A stretch of DNA of 5,260 bases. Source: a bacterium. GTDB taxonomy: Bacteria; UBA10199; 2-02-FULL-44-16; JAAZCA01. Below the pieces are notes generated by a model, which saw only the letters and a list, made by a program, of their open reading frames with translations, was not told where the DNA came from and searched no databases. Where the stretch lies: NCBI GenBank assembly GCA_041648665.1, contig JBAZOP010000141.1, positions 1 through 5,260 on the forward strand. The letters are read 5' to 3'. The translations under genes and the position numbers were made by a program. Every line of letters starts with the position of its first letter. The first letter of the stretch is position 1. Of this stretch, positions 1 to 5,260 are shown piece after piece.

Positions 1-261
1 TGCGCGCTGAGGCTCAACCTCCCCGACTGCGGGATCGTGCTCTCCACGCGCGAGTCCGCGGCGCTGAGGGATCGGCTCATGCCGCTCGGGGTGACGCAGA
101 TGAGCGCAGGCTCGGCCACGGAGCCGGGCGGGTACTCCAAAGAGGGATCGTCAGGAAAACAGTTTCACAGACAGGACACGCGCAGCGCCGCCGAGGTGGC
201 GGAGATGATTTCCAGGGCCGGCTACGATCCGGTCTGGAAGGACTGGGAGAGGATGACATGA
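1..261 (+). CDS. thiH: 2-iminoacetate synthase ThiH, C-terminal part (5' end outside window)
   Basis: This is the last 86 codons of a gene entered in frame from the left edge. The translation carries the ThiH C-terminal signature: LSTRES, then LGVTQMSAGSATEPGGY, a QF segment, DTRS followed by EVAEMI, and the ending DPVWKDWERMT. ThiH is a radical SAM enzyme that cleaves tyrosine to dehydroglycine and p-cresol; the dehydroglycine feeds ThiG for thiazole synthesis. The ending separates it from its relative HydG, which ends in a CTACYR-like cysteine motif that is absent here. The radical SAM cluster motif would lie upstream and cannot be seen. The stop overlaps the thiC start by four bases (ATGA), so the two genes are probably translationally coupled. 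Use of ThiH rather than the oxygen-dependent ThiO fits an anaerobic or facultative host (inference). Confidence 0.9.
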   Translation, partial: CALRLNLPDCGIVLSTRESAALRDRLMPLGVTQMSAGSATEPGGYSKEGSSGKQFHRQDTRSAAEVAEMISRAGYDPVWKDWERMT

Positions 262-1556
262 CCACACAGCTTGAGTCTGCAAAGAGAGGAACGATCACCG
301 AACAGATGCGCCGGGTGGCGGAGGCCGAGGGACTGCCTGCGGAGAAGGTGCGCCTGGAGATCGCGCACGGCCGCCTGATCATCCCTGCGAACGTAAACCA
401 CAGGAACCTGCGCCCGCTCGGCATCGGCATGGCCCTCTCCTGCAAGATCAATGCGAACATCGGAAACTCGGCGCTCTCGTCGGACTTAGGCTGCGAACTC
501 GACAAGCTCTCCTGCGCGATAGAGAGCGGCGCGGACGCGGTGATGGACCTCTCCACAGGGCCCCGCATCGACGATATCCGCAAGGCGATAATCGAGCGAT
601 CCGCCGTGCCGGTCGGGACTGTGCCGATCTACGAGGCTGCCGAAGGGGTCGAGCGCATAGAGGATCTGACCTCGGATGCGCTCCTCGAAGTGATCGAGCG
701 CCACGCGCAGCAGGGCGTGGACTTCGTCACCGTGCACTGCGGCCTTCTCGCCTCACACCTCCGGCTCGCGCTCACGCGCACCACCGGGATCGTGAGCCGC
801 GGAGGGGCGCTGACTGCGCGCTGGATGCAGAGGAACGGAAAGGAGAACCCGCTCTACACGGAGTTCGACCGCCTGCTCGAGATCTGTCTGAAACACGACA
901 TGTCCCTCTCCCTGGGCGACGGGCTGCGCCCCGGCTGCATCGCCGACGCCTCGGACGCAGCGCAGTTCGCGGAGCTCGACGTCCTGGGAAGACTCGTGAG
1001 GCGTTGCCGCGAGGCAGGCGTGCAGACGATGGTGGAGGGGCCGGGCCACGTGCCCATAAACGAGATCGAGATGAACATAAGAAGACAGATCGAGCTGTGC
1101 GACGGCGCCCCCTTCTATGTGCTGGGCCCGATCGTCACCGACATCGCGGCGGGCCACGACCACATCGCCTCGGCGATCGGCGGGGCGATCGCGGCCTCGG
1201 CGGGCGCCGCCATGCTCTGCTACGTCACCCCTGCCGAGCACCTGGGCCTTCCGAACGCCGACGAGGTCCGCCAGGGCGTGATCGCACACAAGATAGCGGC
1301 CCACGCGGCCGACGTGGCGCGAGGGAGGGCCCATGCGACGAACCGCGACCTCTCCATGGCCCAGGCCCGCTATGCCCTCGACTGGGAGGAGCAGTTCAAG
1401 TTCATGCTCGATCCTATTGGCGCCCGAAAGATCTGGGAGCGCTCGCGCAAGGCCGAGGACCCAAAGACCAAGGGGTGCGAACAAGACCCCGAGGTCTGCT
1501 CCATGTGCGGCCCGAAGTTCTGCGCAGTTCGCATGTCCAGGGAACTCGCTAAATAG
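258..1556 (+). CDS. thiC: Phosphomethylpyrimidine synthase ThiC (short form)
   Basis: ThiC is the non-canonical radical SAM enzyme that rearranges aminoimidazole ribotide into hydroxymethylpyrimidine phosphate in the cytoplasm. The 432 residues match the short form, which lacks the N-terminal extension of the roughly 630-residue E. coli enzyme. Motifs in order: NIGNSA (67-72), DLSTG (97-101), PVGTVPIY (118-125), FVTVHCG (156-162), SLGDGLRPG (218-226), VEGPGHVP (259-266), GPIVTDIA (290-297), CYVTPAEHLGLP (321-332). The cluster motif is CSMCGPKFC, with Cys414, Cys417 and Cys422. His264 and His328 are the likely zinc ligands, judged from their motifs. A GAGAGG ribosome site at 247-252 sits five bases before the ATG and lies inside thiH. 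One oddity is AGHDHI at 298-303, where I expect PGYDHI. The ThiC paralogue BzaF, which makes hydroxybenzimidazole from the same substrate, is of similar size; the adjacent thiH favours ThiC. Confidence 0.92.
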   Translation: MTTQLESAKRGTITEQMRRVAEAEGLPAEKVRLEIAHGRLIIPANVNHRNLRPLGIGMALSCKINANIGNSALSSDLGCELDKLSCAIESGADAVMDLSTGPRIDDIRKAIIERSAVPVGTVPIYEAAEGVERIEDLTSDALLEVIERHAQQGVDFVTVHCGLLASHLRLALTRTTGIVSRGGALTARWMQRNGKENPLYTEFDRLLEICLKHDMSLSLGDGLRPGCIADASDAAQFAELDVLGRLVRRCREAGVQTMVEGPGHVPINEIEMNIRRQIELCDGAPFYVLGPIVTDIAAGHDHIASAIGGAIAASAGAAMLCYVTPAEHLGLPNADEVRQGVIAHKIAAHAADVARGRAHATNRDLSMAQARYALDWEEQFKFMLDPIGARKIWERSRKAEDPKTKGCEQDPEVCSMCGPKFCAVRMSRELAK

Positions 1557-1565
1557 TAACCTATT

Positions 1566-1594
1566 TTATCTATTATATATCATAGTATTATAAT
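1566..1594 (+). promoter_or_regulatory. Candidate housekeeping promoter for the downstream five-gene group
   Basis: A perfect TATAAT lies at 1589-1594 in AT-rich DNA. Seventeen bases upstream is TTATCT (1566-1571), which matches the TTGACA consensus at only three of six positions. Transcription would start near 1601 and give an untranslated leader of about 110 bases containing the hairpins at 1666-1702. A second TTGACG at 1613-1618 has no good -10 box at the right distance. Because the region is so AT-rich, a chance TATAAT is quite possible. Confidence 0.4.
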
Positions 1595-1665
1595 GCATCC
1601 ATCAAGCTCTAGTTGACGTGTCCTATTTCCCCTTTGCATCCCTTTGTCTTTGAATTAAGCAACCT

Positions 1666-1702
1666 CTTTCAAGGAGTTGCCGAAGACTCCCTTGAAAGGG
1701 AG
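1666..1702 (+). promoter_or_regulatory. Two mutually exclusive hairpins over the ribosome binding site
   Basis: Hairpin A pairs CTTTCAAGGAG (1666-1676) with CTCCCTTGAAAG (1687-1698): eleven base pairs with one bulged C and a ten-base loop. It leaves GGAG at 1699-1702 free. Hairpin B is the near-perfect inverted repeat CTCCCTTGAAAGGGAG (1687-1702), which pairs CTCCCT with AGGGAG around a TGAA loop. It buries the whole GGGAG (1698-1702), which sits eight bases before the ATG at 1711. Both use the same CTCCCTT strand, so they cannot coexist. The pairing is read directly from the sequence; a role in translation control, or alternatively as a DNA operator, is inference. Confidence 0.45.
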
Positions 1703-1710
1703 AATAAACG

Positions 1711-2673
1711 ATGTCTACTGACGCAAGGATAATGAAGCTGCGCATGGAGGCGGCGGAGGCATTTGTCCGAGGCGGCGTGGACGCGCCTCAGGACGCCTGC
1801 CGACCCGACGAGTTCATGGGCATCACCCCTGCCCGCTGCCAAGTGGTGGCGGTCGCCAGCGGCAAGGGCGGCACGGGCAAGACCTTCGTGGCCGTGAACC
1901 TCGCCATAGAGCTCGCGCGAACCGGCCTCAAGGTGGCGCTCATCGATGCAGACTTCGGCATGGCCAACGCCCATCTGCTGATGGGCGTAGAGCCCAGATA
2001 CGACATATCCAACCTGCTCTTCGCAGAGAGGACGCTGGACGAGGTGATCGAGCACGGCCCCATGGGCGTGAGGATGATCGCAGGGGGCTCGTGCCAGACA
2101 AGGCTCGCCATCTGTGCAGACTCGGAGATGGAGCCGATAATGGCCAGGCTCGCCCCCATCGAGGATCAGGCGGATATCGCGCTCGTCGACCTGGCGGCCG
2201 GCGTTTCGCAGCGCACCGCGCGGTTTCTCACCTGCGCCCACGACATCATCCTGGTGGCCAACCACGAGGTCACCTCGCGCGCGGACGTCATCTCCACGCT
2301 CGGGATGCTCGCCGACACGGTCGGGGCGGCCACGGTGCACCTCGTCGTCAACATGGCGCGCGACCGCTCGCACGCCACCGTGACCTTTCAGCAGATATGG
2401 ACGCGCGCCAGCCGCATGTGGCGCGGCCGCATAAAGCTATTCTTCGCAGGCTGGATACCCCAGAGCCGCTTCGTCGTAAGCTCGATCATGCGATCGAAGC
2501 CCGTCGTGATCGCGCATCCGCAATCCCTGCCGACCGACTGCATAAAGGCCATGGCCGCAAGGATGGGGAAACATCACTCCCTCTGGCGCAGCCGCCAGGT
2601 CGGCCGCTGGAGCGCGCCCTCGGCCTTCGCGCCGATCGCCGGCGTGGCCAGACACCCCGTCGACCAGGTTTGA
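1711..2673 (+). CDS. MinD/ParA-family ATPase, FlhG-like
   Basis: The 320-residue protein has the fold signature of the deviant Walker ATPases that position cellular machinery at the membrane or pole. The P-loop is GKGGTGKT at 51-58, with signature lysine 52 and phosphate-binding lysine 57. The switch I segment IDADFG is at 78-83, and switch II VDLAAG at 159-164. The segments LLMGVEPRYDISNLLF and VIEHGPMGVRMIAGGS (about 89-127), and LVVNMARD (211-218), resemble FlhG/FleN, the flagellar number regulator. I see no FlhG-type DQAxxLR motif in the roughly 40-residue N-terminal extension. The C-terminal tail (about 288-320) is Arg- and Trp-containing rather than a clear MinD amphipathic helix. Switch II has Leu161 where relatives usually have Thr or Ser. 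No flagellar, min or par gene is adjacent, so the cargo is unknown. The ATG has a GGGAG site eight bases upstream, within a structured leader. The next gene starts 32 bases downstream. Confidence 0.85.
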   Translation: MSTDARIMKLRMEAAEAFVRGGVDAPQDACRPDEFMGITPARCQVVAVASGKGGTGKTFVAVNLAIELARTGLKVALIDADFGMANAHLLMGVEPRYDISNLLFAERTLDEVIEHGPMGVRMIAGGSCQTRLAICADSEMEPIMARLAPIEDQADIALVDLAAGVSQRTARFLTCAHDIILVANHEVTSRADVISTLGMLADTVGAATVHLVVNMARDRSHATVTFQQIWTRASRMWRGRIKLFFAGWIPQSRFVVSSIMRSKPVVIAHPQSLPTDCIKAMAARMGKHHSLWRSRQVGRWSAPSAFAPIAGVARHPVDQV

Positions 2674-2705
2674 CTAGGTCCGGTTTTTCTGTCAGATAGA
2701 AGGGC

Positions 2706-3146
2706 ATGAGATACGCCGGCTTCACAAAGCAGGAGCGCAACTTCATCACCCTCATGCGCGCCTGGATCATAGGCTTCCTCGGCCTGGCCGCCCTCTTCGC
2801 AGCGATCCCCGTGATCCTCCTCAACTACATAAACGACATAGGCAAGGTCTTCGCCGAATGGCATTCGCCCCCGATCACCCAGGGAGGCGAGCTGTGGCGC
2901 GTGCACGCGGTGGTCCTGCACCTGTGCCTGGCGTTCGCCTGCCTCATAGCGCAGGGAAGCGCGCTCAGAAACACGGCATACGCCAGGTTCGTGCTCATCG
3001 CCACGCTGGCGCTCGCGATCGGCTGCGGCCTGATGTTTTACCTGGACGGCCCCCAGTTCTATTACCCGGTCGGAGCAGCGGCGTACTGCGCCGTGTTCCT
3101 CATCACGCTCTGGTTCTACTCCAGCTCTTCAAAGAGCAGAAGCTGA
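2706..3146 (+). CDS. Small four-helix integral membrane protein, function unknown
   Basis: I do not recognise the family of this 146-residue protein. Four hydrophobic stretches are visible at about 18-40, 66-86, 93-112 and 118-137. Basic residues at both ends (KQER near the N-terminus, SSSSKSRS at the C-terminus) suggest that both termini are cytoplasmic. The loop at 41-65 is the longest and would face outside. No signal peptide cleavage site, catalytic motif or heme-ligand pattern stands out. The ATG at 2706 is preceded by AAGGG at 2700-2704 with a single base between, which is unusually tight. The only other in-frame ATG nearby (2754) would remove all residues before the first helix and has no ribosome site, and a TAG at 2697 blocks extension upstream. 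It lies 32 bases after the ATPase gene and three bases before the acyltransferase gene, so it is probably cotranscribed with both. Confidence 0.72.
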   Translation: MRYAGFTKQERNFITLMRAWIIGFLGLAALFAAIPVILLNYINDIGKVFAEWHSPPITQGGELWRVHAVVLHLCLAFACLIAQGSALRNTAYARFVLIATLALAIGCGLMFYLDGPQFYYPVGAAAYCAVFLITLWFYSSSSKSRS

Positions 3147-3149
3147 CCG

Positions 3150-4055
3150 ATGACGCCCACTCATGGGAAGCACGATTCATTGATCAAGACCGTCGAGGCC
3201 CTGGCCTCAAGGGCGGATGAATTCTTAAGCTCCCCCATGGCGAGGTGGATCACGCTCGTGATGAAGGATGCGATCCAGGGCAAGGGCTCGGACGAGTTCG
3301 GCATGGACCCCACGTTCATGGACCTGGCGCGCCCCGTCTTCCAGTTCCTGTATCACCAGTACTTCCGCGTGGAGGTGCAAGGCCTGCGAAACGTGCCCAC
3401 GAGGGGGCCGGCGATCCTGGTCGCCAATCACGCGGGAGCTTTGCCCTATGACGGCGCCATGACGCACCTCGCGGTCTTCAACGGCACCGGCGAAAGGCGC
3501 GGCGTCAGGTTTCTGGTCGACGACTTCGCCTACGACCTCCCGCTCATCGGCACGCTGATCCAGCGCCTGGGCGGGGTCAGGGCGAGCCAGGAGAACGCCT
3601 CCAGGCTCCTGGCCGCGGGTCATCTCATCATCGCGTTCCCCGAGGGCGTGAGAGGCATAGGCAAGACCTACGACGAGCGCTACAAGATCAAACGATTCGG
3701 CAAGGGCGGCTTCGTGAGGCTGGCCATGCGCACGCGCGTCCCGATCGTGCCGGTCGCGATCGTGGGCTCCGAGGAGGTCCACCCCATCATCTGGAAGTCT
3801 CACCGCTTCGCGGAGCCGCTGGGGCTCCCCTTCATCCCCTTCACGCCGACGTTCCCGTGGCTGGGGCCGCTGGGGCTGGTCCCACTGCCGAGCAAATGGA
3901 AGATCGTATTCATGAAGCCGGTGTCGTTCGCAAAATGCTCGTCGCGCGACGCGGAGAAAGAAAACCTTGTGCAGAGAAAGGCCGATCAGATAAAAGATGC
4001 CGTCCAGAGGACGCTGGATCGCGAGCTGGCCGGGCGAAAGAGCGTATGGGCATAG
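3150..4055 (+). CDS. PlsC-like lysophospholipid/glycerol acyltransferase
   Basis: This 301-residue protein belongs to the glycerophospholipid acyltransferase superfamily, which transfers fatty acyl groups to a lysolipid or similar acceptor at the cytoplasmic membrane. Block I is ILVANHAGALPYDGAM (89-104), with catalytic His94. Block II is around LGGVRASQENA (140-150), block III is FPEGVRG (163-169), and block IV is VPIVPVAIVGSEE (197-209). The spacing from His94 to Asp101 is HX6D rather than the HX4D of classical PlsC. This variant resembles that of monoacylglycerol/diacylglycerol-acyltransferase-like bacterial members, as I recall them. A Pro- and aromatic-rich stretch at 222-250, ending LPLPSKW, is probably membrane- or acyl-contacting. 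No full transmembrane helix or signal peptide is evident. The start is three bases after the previous stop with only a weak AGAAG ribosome site, so coupling is likely. The natural substrate cannot be read from the sequence. Confidence 0.87.
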   Translation: MTPTHGKHDSLIKTVEALASRADEFLSSPMARWITLVMKDAIQGKGSDEFGMDPTFMDLARPVFQFLYHQYFRVEVQGLRNVPTRGPAILVANHAGALPYDGAMTHLAVFNGTGERRGVRFLVDDFAYDLPLIGTLIQRLGGVRASQENASRLLAAGHLIIAFPEGVRGIGKTYDERYKIKRFGKGGFVRLAMRTRVPIVPVAIVGSEEVHPIIWKSHRFAEPLGLPFIPFTPTFPWLGPLGLVPLPSKWKIVFMKPVSFAKCSSRDAEKENLVQRKADQIKDAVQRTLDRELAGRKSVWA

Positions 4056-4068
4056 GGGGAGAGACGAG

Positions 4069-4245
4069 ATGAAGAAAAACAGGAAAGACGAGAAAAAAGA
4101 GATGGTCGAGAGGCTCAAGAGGATAGAGGATCAGATCAGCGCGAAGGCCCACCCCATGCAGGACTTCTCCACGCTCAAGATTGCGCTGCTCGACGTGATC
4201 GAAGTCCTGAAAGGGATACTGGAGGAGGAAAAATGCTCAAGATAG
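4069..4245 (+). CDS. Small charged helical protein, function unknown
   Basis: The 58-residue protein is very rich in Lys and Glu. The first 25 residues (KKNRKDEKKEMVERLKRIEDQ within them) look like an amphipathic, possibly coiled-coil helix. A break follows at AKAHPMQDF (25-33), and a second, more hydrophobic helix (LKIALLDVIEVLKGIL, 36-51) comes next, so a helical hairpin is plausible. I do not recognise a family. I chose the ATG at 4069 because GGGGGAGAG (4055-4063) stands seven or so bases upstream. An in-frame ATG at 3997 would give 82 residues but lies deep inside the acyltransferase gene, lacks a good ribosome site and adds an unconvincing Arg/Trp-rich leader. The gene ends inside pgi, overlapping it by 13 bases. 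Reality as a gene is supported by the ribosome site and by its tight fit between neighbours. Confidence 0.68.
   Translation: MKKNRKDEKKEMVERLKRIEDQISAKAHPMQDFSTLKIALLDVIEVLKGILEEEKCSR
4221..4228 (+). promoter_or_regulatory. Strong ribosome binding site of pgi inside the preceding gene
   Basis: GGAGGAGG ends four bases before the ATG at 4233, and its first GGAGG stands seven bases before it. It encodes part of the Glu-rich tail (EEEK) of the 58-residue protein. This decides the pgi start and implies that ribosomes finishing the small gene can load directly onto pgi. Confidence 0.75.
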
Positions 4246-5260
4246 ATTATGCGAACCTCATGTCGGACGCGGTCGGCGCAGGGGACGGACTCACCGGCGC
4301 CGAGATCTCGACGCTAGCCGATTCCGTGAAGGCGGCGCACAAGAAGTTCGGCCAGTGGCGCGCAGACAAGGCGGCCGTCTTCTTCGACGTGGTGAACGAC
4401 GCCGAGATCACGAAGGGGATCCCGGAAAAAGCGACGCTGATCGCGAAGGATTTCGACAACCTCGTGGTGCTCGGCATCGGCGGCTCCTCCCTCGGCATGC
4501 GGTGCCTCGCCCAGGCCCTGCTGCCTGCGCAATGGAACCTCCGGACGAAAGAGGCCCGAGGAGGAAAACCCAGGCTCTTCGTCTGCGATAACATAGACCC
4601 TGACTCGTACTCGGCCCTGCTGGACATCCTCGACCTTACGCGCACATGCTTCGTCGTGGTCAGCAAGTCCGGCGGCACGACCGAGACCGCGGCCCAGTAC
4701 CTCGTGGCCAAAAAGCGCCTCATGGATCGGCTCGGCGACGGGTGGCGCAAGAACGTGGTCGCGGTCACGGACCCCAAGAAAGGCGTGCTGCGCGAGATCG
4801 TGTCAAAGGAGAGGCTCGACGCCTTCCCCGTCCCCTCCATGCTCGGCGGCAGATTCTCGGTGCTCTCGCCGGTCGGGCTCTTTCCGGCCGCGTGCCTCGG
4901 CATGGACATAAACGCCATGCTCGCGGGCAGCCGGGAGATAGCGAAGCTCTGCAGCGCAGCAACGCTCGACGAGAACCCGGCATACAAGATCGGCGCCTTC
5001 CACTACTGGTTCGACGCCAAGAAGAAAAAGAACATGAGCGTGATGATCCCCTACGCCGATGCGCTCATGCTCGCCTCGGACTGGTACGCGCAGCTCTGGG
5101 CCGAAAGCCTTGGCAAACAGGGCGGCGGCTCCACGCCGATAAAGGCGCTGGGCGCGACGGATCAGCACTCGCAGGTCCAGCTCTACATGGAAGGGCCCAG
5201 GGACAAGGTCTTCACCTTCCTGGGTGTGGAGAAGTTCTCTGCCGACGATTCGGCCACGCG
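4233..5260 (+). CDS. pgi: Glucose-6-phosphate isomerase, N-terminal part (3' end outside window)
   Basis: The frame from the ATG at 4233 stays open to the right edge, giving 342 codons of an enzyme that interconverts glucose 6-phosphate and fructose 6-phosphate in glycolysis and gluconeogenesis. Both sugar-isomerase (SIS) domains are visible. The first has VVLGIGGSSLG (78-88) and VVSKSGGTTETAAQ (142-155), the phosphate-binding serine/threonine loop. Next is the family signature SMLGGRFSVLSPVG (202-215). QLWAESLGK (287-295) carries the expected catalytic base Glu291, and GATDQHSQVQLYMEGP (307-322) carries the ring-opening His312. The catalytic lysine near the C-terminus is beyond the edge. The compact N-terminus and the LG...GATDQHSQ style fit the shorter bacterial form of roughly 420-450 residues rather than the 550-residue E. 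coli type. It overlaps the preceding small gene by 13 bases. Confidence 0.95.
   Translation, partial: MLKIDYANLMSDAVGAGDGLTGAEISTLADSVKAAHKKFGQWRADKAAVFFDVVNDAEITKGIPEKATLIAKDFDNLVVLGIGGSSLGMRCLAQALLPAQWNLRTKEARGGKPRLFVCDNIDPDSYSALLDILDLTRTCFVVVSKSGGTTETAAQYLVAKKRLMDRLGDGWRKNVVAVTDPKKGVLREIVSKERLDAFPVPSMLGGRFSVLSPVGLFPAACLGMDINAMLAGSREIAKLCSAATLDENPAYKIGAFHYWFDAKKKKNMSVMIPYADALMLASDWYAQLWAESLGKQGGGSTPIKALGATDQHSQVQLYMEGPRDKVFTFLGVEKFSADDSAT

Larger units (their letters stand above)
1557..1710 (+). other. AT-rich intergenic leader between thiC and the ATPase gene
   Basis: This is the only sizeable non-coding stretch in the window. Its first 45 bases are almost pure A/T, in sharp contrast with the GC-rich genes on both sides. 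It separates the thiamine genes from the next group and carries a candidate promoter and a structured leader, listed separately. No GC-rich hairpin with a T tract follows thiC, so termination there, if any, is not by a recognisable intrinsic terminator. No open reading frame or RNA gene is recognisable inside it. Confidence 0.8.

Noticed and set aside
1185..1192. GCGATCGC octamer, like the cyanobacterial HIP1 repeat
   Set aside because: It is a single perfect copy in GC-rich coding DNA and no enrichment is apparent elsewhere in the window.
753..1484. A 243-codon minus-strand open frame opposite thiC
   Set aside because: It is a shadow of the strongly conserved ThiC frame; the product shows no recognisable motif and has antisense composition.
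1551..1567. AAATAG-TAAC-CTATTT hairpin over the thiC stop codon
   Set aside because: It is six A/T-dominated pairs with an interrupted T tract, too unstable to call a terminator.
1619..1665. Search for a sigma-54 promoter before the FlhG-like gene
   Set aside because: A TTGC is present at 1634-1637, but there is no GG at the required distance upstream.
1557..1710. TPP riboswitch or other known riboswitch in the intergenic region
   Set aside because: It lies downstream of the thiamine genes, and I see none of the conserved TPP core such as CUGAGA. The hairpins do not match a class I know.
2657..2688. Possible intrinsic terminator after the ATPase gene: CCG and GACC pairing with GGTCCGG, then TTTTT
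   Set aside because: The stem is only seven pairs broken by a two-base bulge, with an eleven-base loop, and it overlaps the coding end. The next gene begins 32 bases on and looks cotranscribed. At most it could be a weak attenuator.
2091..2699. A 202-codon plus-strand frame overlapping the ATPase gene
   Set aside because: It is the +1 shadow of the ATPase frame, with an Arg/His/Gly-rich product and no motif. The ATPase motifs continue unbroken in the correct frame to about residue 285, so it is not evidence of a frameshift.
3225..4118. A 297-codon open frame on the minus strand opposite the acyltransferase gene
   Set aside because: It mirrors a gene with clear family motifs, its translation is Arg/His/Asp-rich low-complexity typical of antisense high-GC frames, and its start comes from the complement of a Lys-rich coding stretch.

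Overview
The window is GC-rich and densely coded on the plus strand only. It looks like an ordinary chromosomal stretch of a high-GC bacterium, with no mobile element, CRISPR array, tRNA or rRNA visible. The thiamine genes are of the type common in anaerobes: a tyrosine-using ThiH and a short ThiC of about 430 residues. Together with an FlhG-like ATPase, this is compatible with a deltaproteobacterium-like lineage or a related uncultivated phylum. That placement is an inference and is weak.

Region 1 (1-1556) is the end of a thiamine operon. The C-terminus of thiH, cut by the window edge, overlaps a complete thiC by four bases. ThiH makes dehydroglycine for the thiazole half of thiamine and ThiC makes the hydroxymethylpyrimidine phosphate half, so the two halves of the cofactor are encoded side by side. 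Whatever controls the operon lies upstream of the window.

Region 2 (1557-1710) is the only real intergenic space. It is AT-rich and strikingly unlike the coding DNA. It holds a perfect TATAAT box and, just before the next start codon, two overlapping and mutually exclusive hairpins, one of which would bury the ribosome binding site. This is the most interesting non-coding signal here.

Region 3 (1711-5260) is a tight five-gene series: an FlhG/MinD-like ATPase, a small four-helix membrane protein of unknown function, a PlsC-like membrane acyltransferase, a 58-residue charged helical protein of unknown function, and the 5' two-thirds of glucose-6-phosphate isomerase (pgi), which runs off the right edge. 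Spacings are 32, 3, 13 and -13 bases, so one transcript is likely. The products do not form a known pathway. The first three suggest something at the cytoplasmic membrane (spatial ATPase, membrane protein, lipid acyl transfer), while pgi is central carbon metabolism and may be a passenger.

I found no convincing new defence, mobile or signalling system. The points worth following up are the leader structure at 1666-1702, the two unknown small proteins, and the unusual residues in the acyltransferase, the ATPase and ThiC.
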